Shown piece after piece: positions 1 to 8,023 of a stretch of 11,135 nt of DNA (the stretch's first letter is position 1; each line of letters starts with the position of its first letter). The position numbers and the translations under genes were made by a program. The DNA comes from Flavobacteriales bacterium UBA2619 (GTDB lineage Bacteria > Bacteroidota > Bacteroidia > Flavobacteriales_D > Sanyastnellaceae): assembly GCA_002339135.1 (NCBI GenBank), contig DDJR01000067.1, positions 1 to 11,135 on the forward strand. Reading direction: 5' to 3'. A model generated the notes under the pieces. That model did not search any database and was not told the origin of the DNA. It saw only the letters and a list, made by a program, of their open reading frames with translations.

Positions 1-1577
1 TTGAGGATTTGACCAATCTCTGTTCAGCTTTTGGAGTCCCGCTTGTGAGAGGGGTCGAAGTTGACAGAATGTTTTTCGGAACTTTATACCGCGAAGTGGA
101 CTACTTAGAACATCCAGTTTTTAATACCCACAGATCGGAAACAGCGATGATGCGTTATATCAAGCTTCTCGAGAACCGTGATTTCTCATTGGTTCATGGC
201 ATGATTCCCCTGGGTTCATGTACAATGAAGCTTAATGCTGCCACGGAGCTTTTGCCTATCGCTTGGTACAAATTTGCGGAGCTCCACCCCTTCTGTCCTC
301 CAACTCAAGCTCAAGGAATGATAGAGATTTTACAAAATCTCGAATCAGACTTAGCGGAAATAACAGGTTTTGATAGCGTAACTCTCCAGCCGAATTCAGG
401 TGCCAACGGAGAATACGCAGGAATGCTCGTTATCAATGCTTACCACAAGAGCAGAGGAGAAAGCCACAGAAACATCTGTTTGATACCTTCAAGCGCCCAC
501 GGCACGAATCCTGCAAGCGCTGCAATGGCGGGTTTGAAAGTTGTGGTGGTGGGCTGTATGGAAAATGGTGACATTGATCTCGAAGACTTAAAAGCCAACA
601 CTGAAAAACACAGTGAAAACTTAAACTCGATGATGATTACTTATCCTTCTACTCATGGTGTTTTTGAGGAAAGGATTCTGGAAATCATTGAAACGGTGCA
701 CGCTCATGGAGGCCAAGTCTATATGGATGGTGCAAATATGAATGCGCAGGTGGGTTTGACCAGTCCTGGTATGATAGGAGCAGATGTGTGTCACCTCAAT
801 CTCCACAAAACGTTTTCTATCCCACACGGTGGTGGAGGGCCAGGAGTTGGTCCAATTGGAGTTGCGAAACACCTCACTAAATTTCTACCGGGGCACTCTG
901 TTGTGCATCAAGGCAATGCGGATTCAATTTCAGCAGTCTCATCGGCTCCGTTCGGAAGTGCATTGATTGGTCTAGTCCCCTATGCATACATTAAAATGTT
1001 GGGTGAAAAAGGGGCGACTCAAGCGACTGAGATTGCAATATTAAATGCGAACTACCTCAAAGTGAAGCTGGAAGGAGCTTACGAAATTCTATATCAAGGG
1101 ACAAACAGCACTGTCGCCCATGAGATGATTATAGACTGTAGATCTTTTAAATCTTGCGGGGTGGAAGTGATTGATATTGCAAAGCGTCTCATCGATTATG
1201 GTTTCCATGCGCCCACAATTTCGTGGCCTGTGTCAGGCACGATGATGGTTGAACCCACCGAGAGTGAATCTCTTGAAGAATTGGACCGGTTTGTAGAAGC
1301 GATGCTAAGCATCAGAGAAGAAATCAAATCTATAGAGTTGCAAGAAGTTGATGCAGTTGACAATGTGGTCAAGATGGCTCCTCACACGATAGAGGAAACA
1401 ACAGCCACTGTTTGGTCCCATCCTTACTCAAGAGAAAAAGCAGCTTTCCCAGTTGTAGGATTGAGAAAAGGAAAGTTTTGGGCCCCAGTAGCAAGAGTAA
1501 ATGACACTTATGGTGACCGCAATCTTATGTGTAGTTGTCCACCTGTTGCTGACTACATAGATGAAATAGAAGAATAA
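1..1577 (+). CDS. gcvP: Glycine dehydrogenase (decarboxylating), P-protein, C-terminal part (5' end outside window)
   Basis: This is the P-protein of the glycine cleavage system. It decarboxylates glycine using PLP and passes the aminomethyl group to the lipoyl arm of GcvH in the cytoplasm. The reading frame is open to the left edge (first full codon at 3), so the TTG at 9 is not a real start. About 525 residues are visible; the family is usually about 950 residues, so roughly the N-terminal 430 are missing. Seen in order: GSCTMKLN (about 213-236), QPNSGANGEY (about 387-416), and the PLP site LNLHKTFSIPHGGGGPG with its lysine codon at 807-809. The conserved C-terminal stretch ARVNDTYGDRNLMCSCPP lies near 1492-1545. 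All core motifs are intact and there is no frameshift. The next gene starts 104 bases downstream behind its own promoter-like box. Identification is secure from the motifs. Confidence 0.97.
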   Translation, partial: EDLTNLCSAFGVPLVRGVEVDRMFFGTLYREVDYLEHPVFNTHRSETAMMRYIKLLENRDFSLVHGMIPLGSCTMKLNAATELLPIAWYKFAELHPFCPPTQAQGMIEILQNLESDLAEITGFDSVTLQPNSGANGEYAGMLVINAYHKSRGESHRNICLIPSSAHGTNPASAAMAGLKVVVVGCMENGDIDLEDLKANTEKHSENLNSMMITYPSTHGVFEERILEIIETVHAHGGQVYMDGANMNAQVGLTSPGMIGADVCHLNLHKTFSIPHGGGGPGVGPIGVAKHLTKFLPGHSVVHQGNADSISAVSSAPFGSALIGLVPYAYIKMLGEKGATQATEIAILNANYLKVKLEGAYEILYQGTNSTVAHEMIIDCRSFKSCGVEVIDIAKRLIDYGFHAPTISWPVSGTMMVEPTESESLEELDRFVEAMLSIREEIKSIELQEVDAVDNVVKMAPHTIEETTATVWSHPYSREKAAFPVVGLRKGKFWAPVARVNDTYGDRNLMCSCPPVADYIDEIEE

Positions 1578-1635
1578 AACACGTTTAAGTGTTTGCAAGT
1601 GTCTATAAATCACGTGCTGAAAGTCATTCCCGCTT

Positions 1636-1643
1636 TATATTTG
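1636..1643 (+). promoter_or_regulatory. Bacteroidota-type -7 promoter box (TATATTTG)
   Basis: TATATTTG fits the Bacteroidota primary-sigma consensus TAnnTTTG exactly and lies 38 bases before the ATG at 1682, leaving a short leader. I see no TTTG -33 element at the usual spacing of about 19-21 bases; the nearest TTTG (1592-1595) is too far upstream. The -7 call is good and the complete promoter is less certain. Confidence 0.55.
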
Positions 1644-1681
1644 CGACGTTAACCGACTAATAAAATCATAAAACGCTCAAT

Positions 1682-3652
1682 ATGAAGCAAGTATACTTTT
1701 TAATTGCCGCGATGTTCTTAGGAACAATCGCTAATGCACAGGTAAAAACGCCAGTGCAAGCTGCTAAAGACGCACAAGTGTCAAGCATAACTTCTTCAGA
1801 AACACCAGTGCAAGTTGCGCGTGATGTATTCTGGAGCCATGACTGCAATGTTGACGACTGCGGCGACTGGTCATTTGACAATGGTGCACTCGAGGTTGGA
1901 ACACCTTGGGCAGAAATTGACATCAATTTCTCTTGTACAACGGATGGTCCTTCAGGACCATACAACAATTGGGCTGGTGGATCCGGAGATGGAACAGCAG
2001 CAAGTCCGATGAATTCAACAACATCAGCTAACGGATTAATCATGCTTGACTCAGATCTTTTCGGAGCTGATGCAAACTACGATGCCAACTGGGTTGAGAA
2101 CTCATGGTTCCAAACAGTGGCACCTGTTAACTGTGCAGATCATCCTTACGTGAGCATCTCTTTAGAGACACGTTACCGCTGCTATGACAACGGATCATCT
2201 GACGACAGTGAGAAGTGTTTAATTGAAGTCTCTCGGGACGGAATCAACTGGCCAGCGATTGATAGCTGGGATGAGGAATCTGGAATTGTAGTTTATGGTA
2301 CTGACACTGTTGCATCTCGTAAAGAAGTGTTTCCTGGATATGGATCGAGTGACCAAACAGACAATCCATCTCTTTTAGAGTTTGATATTACTGCTGCTGC
2401 AGGTGGACAGGAGACGGTTTACCTTCGTTTCCGTTGGTCTGGAACTTGGGGTTACAGCTGGGAGATTGACGACATTAAAGTGTATGACACACCTGCAAAC
2501 GACACCCGCATAGACAATTACTTAAGCTACACGGATTATGAGCGTTCAGGTTACTATGAGTATGGAGCTTGGCCACTTTCTCAAATTCCTGCTGACTTAG
2601 CAGCTGCAGCGAAAGTTTACAATGTTGGTTACAACGAGCAAACAAATGTTCAACTTGAAGTAACAGCTGTCGGTACGTCAGCTTCTTCAGAGGGCATCAC
2701 ATTGGCGTACGCTACTGCTGACACCCTGGGAGCACCATACATGCCTACAGCATTGGGTCCTGTAACTGTAGAATACATGCTTACTGCAGATGAAGTTGAC
2801 GAGAATGCTGAGAACAACATGGCAACACAGTCTTTCGAAGTTACAGACCTATCATGGGGACGTGATGAAGGAGTTCCTACAGCTGCTGCTCCTGGAGAAG
2901 GAACAGATGACTACATTGCTGTTTCTCTTTTCGACATCGTTGACGATGTGGTTATTTACGCTATTGATGTAGCGATTATGGATGGTTCCGAGGCAGGAAC
3001 ATCTGTGATTACTCACTTATTTGATGGATTTGACGATGCTTTTCTTACAGATCAGTATGGAGGTATTCTTCAATCAACTGATGAGTTTGACCTAATTGAA
3101 GGAAACACAAATGCAGTTGGTGAGGTGGTTACAACTTGGTACACATTTGTCTTCGACGAGCCCTTCATGGCCTCTGCTGGAGATTGGTTGGGTGCAGGTT
3201 TTGAGCACTATGGAGGATCTAACGTACAGTACGGAGAATCGAAATTCACTGCAGACAACACTGCGTTTATCTATGGTCCATTCGGAACAGGATCTGCTTA
3301 CGACTGGTATTACACGAATGAAGTGCCTATGGTGCGTTTAAATCTAAATCCAAATGCTGTTAACACAATCTCTGAGGAGAACGTAAGTACAACAGGATTT
3401 CAGATGTACCCTAGCTTTCCCAATCCAACAAATGCAGTTACCCGTGTTCAGTTCCGTTTAGACAATGCGTCTGACGTGACTTTTGAAGTTCGCGATATTG
3501 CAGGAAAGATTGTTTACTCTGCTGATATGGGCACACAAGCTCCAGGATACAACAGCATTTCTGTTGATGCCTCTGAATTTGCTTCAGGTGTTTACACATA
3601 TACTCTATCTGTTGATGGAGAGCGTGCTACTGATCGCCTCATGGTGAAGTAA
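1682..3652 (+). CDS. Secreted T9SS cargo protein with MAM/cleaved-adhesin-like jelly roll and type A sorting domain
   Basis: Predicted extracellular or cell-surface protein of 656 residues; the specific role is unknown. Residues 1-19 are a Sec signal peptide (K2, hydrophobic core, cleavage after ANA, then Q20). Residues about 50-269 form a beta-rich region ending in YSWEIDDIKVYD (258-269), the usual end of MAM / cleaved-adhesin jelly rolls. A CARDB-like beta domain follows (about 275-390), then a domain around 395-560 containing WYTFVFDEP (486-494) that also occurs in the next gene. The last ~80 residues are a T9SS type A tail: YPSFPNPT at 576-583, a VRDIAGK core, and RLMVK at the end. The protein is acidic and Asp/Gly/Thr-rich. 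No protease or glycosidase catalytic motif was recognised. The ATG is supported by the signal peptide directly after it. A -7 box lies upstream and a strong terminator downstream, so it is probably monocistronic. Confidence 0.9.
   Translation: MKQVYFLIAAMFLGTIANAQVKTPVQAAKDAQVSSITSSETPVQVARDVFWSHDCNVDDCGDWSFDNGALEVGTPWAEIDINFSCTTDGPSGPYNNWAGGSGDGTAASPMNSTTSANGLIMLDSDLFGADANYDANWVENSWFQTVAPVNCADHPYVSISLETRYRCYDNGSSDDSEKCLIEVSRDGINWPAIDSWDEESGIVVYGTDTVASRKEVFPGYGSSDQTDNPSLLEFDITAAAGGQETVYLRFRWSGTWGYSWEIDDIKVYDTPANDTRIDNYLSYTDYERSGYYEYGAWPLSQIPADLAAAAKVYNVGYNEQTNVQLEVTAVGTSASSEGITLAYATADTLGAPYMPTALGPVTVEYMLTADEVDENAENNMATQSFEVTDLSWGRDEGVPTAAAPGEGTDDYIAVSLFDIVDDVVIYAIDVAIMDGSEAGTSVITHLFDGFDDAFLTDQYGGILQSTDEFDLIEGNTNAVGEVVTTWYTFVFDEPFMASAGDWLGAGFEHYGGSNVQYGESKFTADNTAFIYGPFGTGSAYDWYYTNEVPMVRLNLNPNAVNTISEENVSTTGFQMYPSFPNPTNAVTRVQFRLDNASDVTFEVRDIAGKIVYSADMGTQAPGYNSISVDASEFASGVYTYTLSVDGERATDRLMVK
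1748..1825 (+). repeat. Short in-frame imperfect duplication after the signal peptide
   Basis: Two 24-base units, 1748-1771 and 1802-1825, encode TPVQAAKD and TPVQVARD and begin 54 bases (18 codons) apart. The core CCAGTGCAAG is identical in both (1751-1760 and 1805-1814); 17 of 24 bases match overall. The duplication sits in the linker between the signal peptide and the jelly roll and may be a small local duplication in the spacer. Confidence 0.5.
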
Positions 3653-3670
3653 GACAACACGACATAAAAG

Positions 3671-3705
3671 AAAGGGGCAGACCATTGTGGTGTGCCCCTT
3701 TTTTT
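3671..3705 (+). terminator. Intrinsic terminator after the first secreted protein
   Basis: AAAGGGGCA (3671-3679) pairs with TGCCCCTTT (3693-3701). An inner ACCA/TGGT stem (3681-3684 with 3688-3691) closes a TTG loop, with one G/G mismatch between the two stems. An uninterrupted T-run from 3699 to 3705 follows. It lies 18 bases after the stop codon and separates the two secreted-protein genes. Confidence 0.88.
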
Positions 3706-3758
3706 ATTCGTAATTTGCTGCAAAATTATTTTTTTACTTAAATATCCTTACTGAGAAT

Positions 3759-5792
3759 ATGAAACATTTGACTTTAACTCTTGGAGCTCTTTGCATTTTT
3801 GCATTTGCTTCTGCACAAAGACTGGAGACTCTTCATTCATTTGAGCACACAATCACAGCAGCGACTCAAGCAGAAGTAGCGAATTCACTCCTTGCTGGCG
3901 AGCAGGAACGTTCTACTCAACGAGGGGGAGGCAACATTCTTTTTTCTGAAGATTTCTCCAACGGATTTGACGGTGTCAACGGCAACGGAGCATGGTCAGC
4001 ATCCGACAATGCAAACGATTCTTTGTGGATTTGGGTTAGTCCAGACAACACAGGATTCTACAACAACGGAGATGCAACAGGTGTTGCTCACCCAGGCGGA
4101 GAGTTTTCAACGAACATTGGGTCTTTAGAGTCAGGTACCCCAGACAATGGTTGGATGATTTTTGACTGTGATTATTTGAATACTCCTATTGCAACGGGTG
4201 TTCAAGACACCGATGGTTCATTAACAAGCCCTATGGTTGACTTCACTGAAAACGGTTCAGTTATTTTAAGTTGGGATCAATACTTCCGTTATTGCTGTTA
4301 TCCTTACGCGCCTATTTATGTTGATGTAACAAATGACGGTGGAGTTAGTTGGACAACGTTCGATGGTCACGGGTCGTTTATCGAAGCTGCAAATTCAGCT
4401 TCTGCCAACCCACTTCCAACCACCCTTGACGTTAGTTGTGTCGCTGCATACAGCGATTCAGTTCAGTTTCGTTTTTCATACTTGCAGGCTCCTGAAGTTG
4501 GAAATGGATACAGCCATTACTACTGGGGCATCGATGACGTTGTTGTAAGTTCAAACGAGAACGCTGATGACCTTGCAATTATTCAACTCACAAATGGTGA
4601 TATCTATAATGTTTGGGAATACAGAGTAACACCTATGGAGCAAAAAATTGCTGCGGCAGACGGTGGAGTTCTTGCTGGAGTTCTTTACCGCAACAACGGA
4701 ACTGAAAACCAAGAATCGGTTGAAGTGCTTGTAGAAGTTCTTTCTGAAGAAGGAGAGGTACTTGCTTCTGTTAGTGAGACTATACCTACGGTCTATTCTT
4801 TTGCAAACGGTCTTAACTGCCCAGCAAACTCACAGGATACAATCTACATTGCTACTGGATGGGAGCCATCTACAACAGGCAACTACATCTTGCGTTCTAC
4901 TTTAACTTCAGGCAGCAGTTCAGACACTACTCCTGAAGACAACACAATGTCTAAGGTGATGGTTTACACGGATGATGTATATGGTCACGATGACGAGGCC
5001 GCTTTAGACGGAGAGGTGTCCCCAAGAGAATCTGACATTGCTGGTCTTTACGACCCATCAGGACAAGGCGCATTTTACCACATGGTGAATGGGGGCTCTA
5101 CGGCTTATGGTATCACAGTCGATTTCGGTGAAAACTGTGGTCTGAACATTAATGGTCAAGAAGGTGAACTGGAATTTGAGACACGTCTTTACTTCTACGA
5201 CAGTGCTGTAGGTATTACAGACAGCCCTTTTGAAAGTGCTTTCTGGACCTACGACCCAGCTTGGACTAATGCAGGACCTTACTATCTTGAATTTGAGGAC
5301 CCCATCGAGCTTGAAGCTGGAGCGGTGTACTTTGCAGCTGTTATTTCAGAATACGAAAGTGACGGTGGTCTCACCGTCAACGCTCAACTTAACAGTGATA
5401 CGGACAACAGTACTGGTGAGTTTAACCAAACTGGTGATGGAGACTTTGTTTGGTTTACCTCTCAAACTTACTCTCCTGCGGTTCGCCTGATTCTAAGTGA
5501 GCGAGTTGGTGTAGATGAATTCGCCAATCTTCATGGGATTACATTAAACCAAAACATTCCTAACCCTGCATCAAACACAACGACTTTCAACTTCGATCTG
5601 AGCCAGAGTCGCTCAATTCAGTTTGAGATTCGTGACCTCAGTGGACGTGTTGTTACTCGCCTTGAAGAGGGAACTTTAGGAGCAGGTGCACACACTGTTA
5701 CTTATGATGTAAGTGCACTTTCTAGCGGTTTGTACACCTATACACTCATTGCTGACGGTGTTTCTATCACTAAAAAAATGGTGATACGTTAA
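3759..5792 (+). CDS. Second secreted T9SS cargo protein, same architecture as the gene upstream
   Basis: Predicted extracellular protein of 677 residues; the specific role is unknown. Residues 1-19 are a signal peptide ending FASA, with Q20 as the mature start. Residues about 60-263 form a jelly-roll region with LFSEDFSNGFDG near its start and YYWGIDDVVVSS (254-265) at its end. Residues about 267-405 are beta-rich and CARDB-like. A further domain at about 410-585 contains YYLEFEDP (508-515), matching WYTFVFDEP of the upstream protein. The tail is a T9SS type A sorting domain: LNQNIPNPAS near 596-605, EIRDLSGRVV, then a GLYTYTL strand and a KKMVIR end. It resembles the neighbour in domain order, not in close sequence, so an old duplication or parallel assembly of the same modules is likely. 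It has its own terminator and no catalytic motif that I recognise. Start supported by the signal peptide. Confidence 0.9.
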   Translation: MKHLTLTLGALCIFAFASAQRLETLHSFEHTITAATQAEVANSLLAGEQERSTQRGGGNILFSEDFSNGFDGVNGNGAWSASDNANDSLWIWVSPDNTGFYNNGDATGVAHPGGEFSTNIGSLESGTPDNGWMIFDCDYLNTPIATGVQDTDGSLTSPMVDFTENGSVILSWDQYFRYCCYPYAPIYVDVTNDGGVSWTTFDGHGSFIEAANSASANPLPTTLDVSCVAAYSDSVQFRFSYLQAPEVGNGYSHYYWGIDDVVVSSNENADDLAIIQLTNGDIYNVWEYRVTPMEQKIAAADGGVLAGVLYRNNGTENQESVEVLVEVLSEEGEVLASVSETIPTVYSFANGLNCPANSQDTIYIATGWEPSTTGNYILRSTLTSGSSSDTTPEDNTMSKVMVYTDDVYGHDDEAALDGEVSPRESDIAGLYDPSGQGAFYHMVNGGSTAYGITVDFGENCGLNINGQEGELEFETRLYFYDSAVGITDSPFESAFWTYDPAWTNAGPYYLEFEDPIELEAGAVYFAAVISEYESDGGLTVNAQLNSDTDNSTGEFNQTGDGDFVWFTSQTYSPAVRLILSERVGVDEFANLHGITLNQNIPNPASNTTTFNFDLSQSRSIQFEIRDLSGRVVTRLEEGTLGAGAHTVTYDVSALSSGLYTYTLIADGVSITKKMVIR

Positions 5793-5831
5793 GTAAATAT
5801 TACGTATAAAGCTCAGTAAAAACGGGCATTT

Positions 5832-5867
5832 GAAGAGGCATCCTGTTGAGGGTGCCTCTTCTTTTTT
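5832..5867 (+). terminator. Intrinsic terminator after the second secreted protein
   Basis: GAAGAGGCATCC (5832-5843) pairs with GGGTGCCTCTTC (5850-5861) as a 12-bp stem containing one G-T pair. The loop is TGTTGA and a T-run follows at 5862-5867. It lies 39 bases after the stop codon and ends the secreted-protein block before the operon that starts at 5901. Confidence 0.9.
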
Positions 5868-5888
5868 ACGAGTTGTTTTATTCTTCAG

Positions 5889-5896
5889 TACTTTCG
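5889..5896 (+). promoter_or_regulatory. Possible -7 box (TACTTTCG) immediately before the GH3 gene
   Basis: TACTTTCG differs at one position from the Bacteroidota consensus TAnnTTTG and ends only four bases before the ATG at 5901. If used, transcription would begin at or very near the start codon, giving a leaderless or nearly leaderless message. No clear TTTG -33 element is seen at the normal spacing. The preceding terminator makes a promoter in this stretch likely, but the exact box is tentative. Confidence 0.4.
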
Positions 5897-5900
5897 CATC

Positions 5901-7388
5901 ATGGGATTGAAAGCTTCATTAAGTAAACCGTTCGCTAGAGCGGCCATGGTAGAGTTACGAACGAAATCGTCTCAACCAGCAAATGCTCAGTTAAAACAAT
6001 TGAATGAAATTGTCAAGACGGCAGAGAAAACATCTTTTGGAAAGGACCATGGATTAAGAGATGGGATGTCCATTGAGGCATATCAAAGAGCGGTGCCCGT
6101 GAGTGACTACGAAGGAATCAAATCGTATTTAGAGAGAGCTGTTGCGGGGGAGCATAATGTTGTTTGGCCTGGTCTGCCTTTGTATTTCAGTAAAACAAGT
6201 GGGACAACATCAGGAGCGAAGTTTATTCCCATTACCGAGGCCAGTTTGTCGAACCACATCAACGCTGCGCGAAATGCTCTTCTTGCTAGGATTGTAGGTT
6301 CTGGAGATGCAAGTTTTGTAAGTGGAAAAATGATCTTTATACAAGGCAGCCCAGAGCTAGATAAAACAGAGGGGGGGTCTGACTTGGGTCGTCTTTCTGG
6401 AATCGTAGCACACCATGTTCCTAAATACCTGCTTCGCAATCGACTTCCTTCTATGGAAACAAATTGCATCGCAGACTGGGAAGAAAAGCTAGATGCCATT
6501 GTCAAGGAAACAGCTGACCAAGACCTGCGCTTGGTGAGTGGCATCCCTACTTGGGTTCAAATGTATTTCGAAAAACTACTTAAGTATACAGGTAAAAAAA
6601 CTGTAGAGGAGGTCTTCCCTAACTTGAGCTTGTTTGTTCATGGAGGAGTGTCTTTTGCACCTTATGCTGAAAAGTTTAAGCAACTCATCGGATTTGACAT
6701 CGCCCGCGTAGAGCTTTACCCTGCTTCGGAAGGATTTATTGCTTTTCAGGATATGCCAGACGCGGAGGGAATGTTACTCAATATCGCTGACGGGATTTTC
6801 TATGAGTTTATCCCCATGGATAAATACACGACTTCCCGTCCCCGCTTAACGATAGAACAAGTGGAATTGGGAGTGCAATATGCAATCATCCTGACTACGA
6901 ATGCTGGGTTGTTTTCGTATGATATTGGAGATACCATTAAATTTGTGTCTTTGGAGCCTCACCGAATTGTTGTCACTGGAAGAACGAAACATTTTACCAG
7001 CGCCTTCGGAGAGCATGTTATTTCAGAAGAAGTCGATGCAGCGCTAATCCAGGCAGTCGAAGCAAATGTTTGTGTGGTGTCGGACATGCATCTCGCTCCT
7101 GAAGTAAAGCCTAAGAAAGGAAAGCCACATCACGAGTGGTTAATCGAGTTCGAATCAAAGCCCAAAGATCTCAAAAAGTTTGCTGTTGATCTCAACCAAG
7201 CTTTGTGCAACCTGAACACGTACTACAACGATTTGCAAAAAGACGGAGTATTGGCGCCTGCGAAGGTGACAGCCTTAAAGTCTGGCAGTTTTATTCAAGC
7301 GATGAAGTCAAAAGGCAAGTTGGGAGGTCAAAACAAATCGCCACGCCTCTCTAACGACAGGTCATTTGCAGAACTTTTACTATCCTAA
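5901..7388 (+). CDS. GH3-family acyl-acid amido synthetase (adenylate-forming)
   Basis: A cytoplasmic enzyme of the GH3 family, 495 residues. Known plant members activate carboxylic acids (indole-3-acetate, jasmonate, benzoates) with ATP and join them to amino acids; the substrate of bacterial members is not established here. The three ATP-binding motifs are visible: KTSGTTSGAKFIP (98-110), YPASEG (273-278) and YDIGD (340-344). They are followed by VTGRTKHF (358-365) and a C-terminal GGQNKSPRLSNDR (475-487), whose lysine may be the one that closes over the adenylate. The length fits the bacterial family and nothing is truncated. It is the first gene of a tight five-gene run; the next ATG is 13 bases after its stop. 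The ATG at 5901 is the natural start, being the first in-frame start after the upstream terminator and giving a family-typical N-terminus. The family call is secure; substrate prediction is not possible from sequence. Confidence 0.92.
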   Translation: MGLKASLSKPFARAAMVELRTKSSQPANAQLKQLNEIVKTAEKTSFGKDHGLRDGMSIEAYQRAVPVSDYEGIKSYLERAVAGEHNVVWPGLPLYFSKTSGTTSGAKFIPITEASLSNHINAARNALLARIVGSGDASFVSGKMIFIQGSPELDKTEGGSDLGRLSGIVAHHVPKYLLRNRLPSMETNCIADWEEKLDAIVKETADQDLRLVSGIPTWVQMYFEKLLKYTGKKTVEEVFPNLSLFVHGGVSFAPYAEKFKQLIGFDIARVELYPASEGFIAFQDMPDAEGMLLNIADGIFYEFIPMDKYTTSRPRLTIEQVELGVQYAIILTTNAGLFSYDIGDTIKFVSLEPHRIVVTGRTKHFTSAFGEHVISEEVDAALIQAVEANVCVVSDMHLAPEVKPKKGKPHHEWLIEFESKPKDLKKFAVDLNQALCNLNTYYNDLQKDGVLAPAKVTALKSGSFIQAMKSKGKLGGQNKSPRLSNDRSFAELLLS

Positions 7389-7401
7389 CTCTAAATAAGG
7401 A

Positions 7402-8013
7402 ATGAAACTAGTTGCATTAACAGGTGGAAGTGGGTCAGGAAAGTCAACAATTCTAAATGGGATTAGAGATTACTTCGGCGACGATGTCACAGTTCTTTCT
7501 TTAGATGATTATTACCGACCTAAATCCGAGATTCCTGTTGATGATAAGGGAGAAACCAATTTTGATTTGCCCGACGCGATTCATTTTGACAACCTGGTTC
7601 GAGACATTCAGACGTTGCAAAGAGGAGAATCGGTAGAGATTGAAACATACACATTCAACAGAGACATGATGACCTCTGAATGTGTTAAAATTATACCTAC
7701 CCAATGGCTCATTGTCGAAGGGCTTTTCGCTCTTCATGATCAGCGTGTTAGGGAAATGATAGACATTAAAGTGTTTATAACAGCCTCAGTTGAAACAAGG
7801 TTAAATCGAAGAAAATACAGAGATCTAACGATTCGTGGTTACAACAACAGGGAGGTTCAATATCAATGGGACAATCATGTTAGGCCTGCGGACATTGAGT
7901 TTATCCAACCCTGGAAGGACCAGTGCGATGTCGTCATCGACAACGAGGAAAATTGGCAAGAAGGAGTTTCTCATTTGATTTGTAAAATGGATTTGGTTTC
8001 CGAAAAAATTTAA
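7402..8013 (+). CDS. udk: Uridine kinase-like P-loop nucleoside kinase
   Basis: Likely phosphorylates uridine or cytidine to the monophosphate in pyrimidine salvage, in the cytoplasm. The protein has 203 residues, close to the usual ~210. Walker A is GGSGSGKST (8-16). LSLDDYYRP (32-40) carries the aspartates typical of this family. NFDLPDAI (53-60) and VEGLFAL (105-111, Walker B-like) follow, then a lid-type arginine cluster RRKYRDLTIRG (136-146). The segment expected to read like Y-x-x-x-x-H-x-R is ETYTFNRDM (81-89), so the nucleoside pocket may differ from the enterobacterial enzyme. It starts 13 bases after the GH3 gene and ends 10 bases before the next ATG. The kinase family is secure; uridine specificity is inferred, and a related phosphoribulokinase/uridine-kinase-family activity is possible. 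Confidence 0.83.
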   Translation: MKLVALTGGSGSGKSTILNGIRDYFGDDVTVLSLDDYYRPKSEIPVDDKGETNFDLPDAIHFDNLVRDIQTLQRGESVEIETYTFNRDMMTSECVKIIPTQWLIVEGLFALHDQRVREMIDIKVFITASVETRLNRRKYRDLTIRGYNNREVQYQWDNHVRPADIEFIQPWKDQCDVVIDNEENWQEGVSHLICKMDLVSEKI

Positions 8014-8023
8014 TCATCTCTTG

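Noticed and set aside
1577..1594. Hairpin AAACAC/GTGTTT right after gcvP as a terminator
   Set aside because: The stem is only six AT-rich base pairs and no T-run follows, so it is too weak to call.
3714..3750. TTTG (3714-3717) and TATCCTTA (3743-3750) as promoter of the second secreted protein
   Set aside because: The spacing is 25 bases instead of about 19-21 and the -7 part has two mismatches. A promoter is expected here, but this pair is not convincing.
6107..6544. Reverse-strand frame of 145 codons
   Set aside because: It overlaps the GH3 gene, whose motifs are continuous through this stretch.
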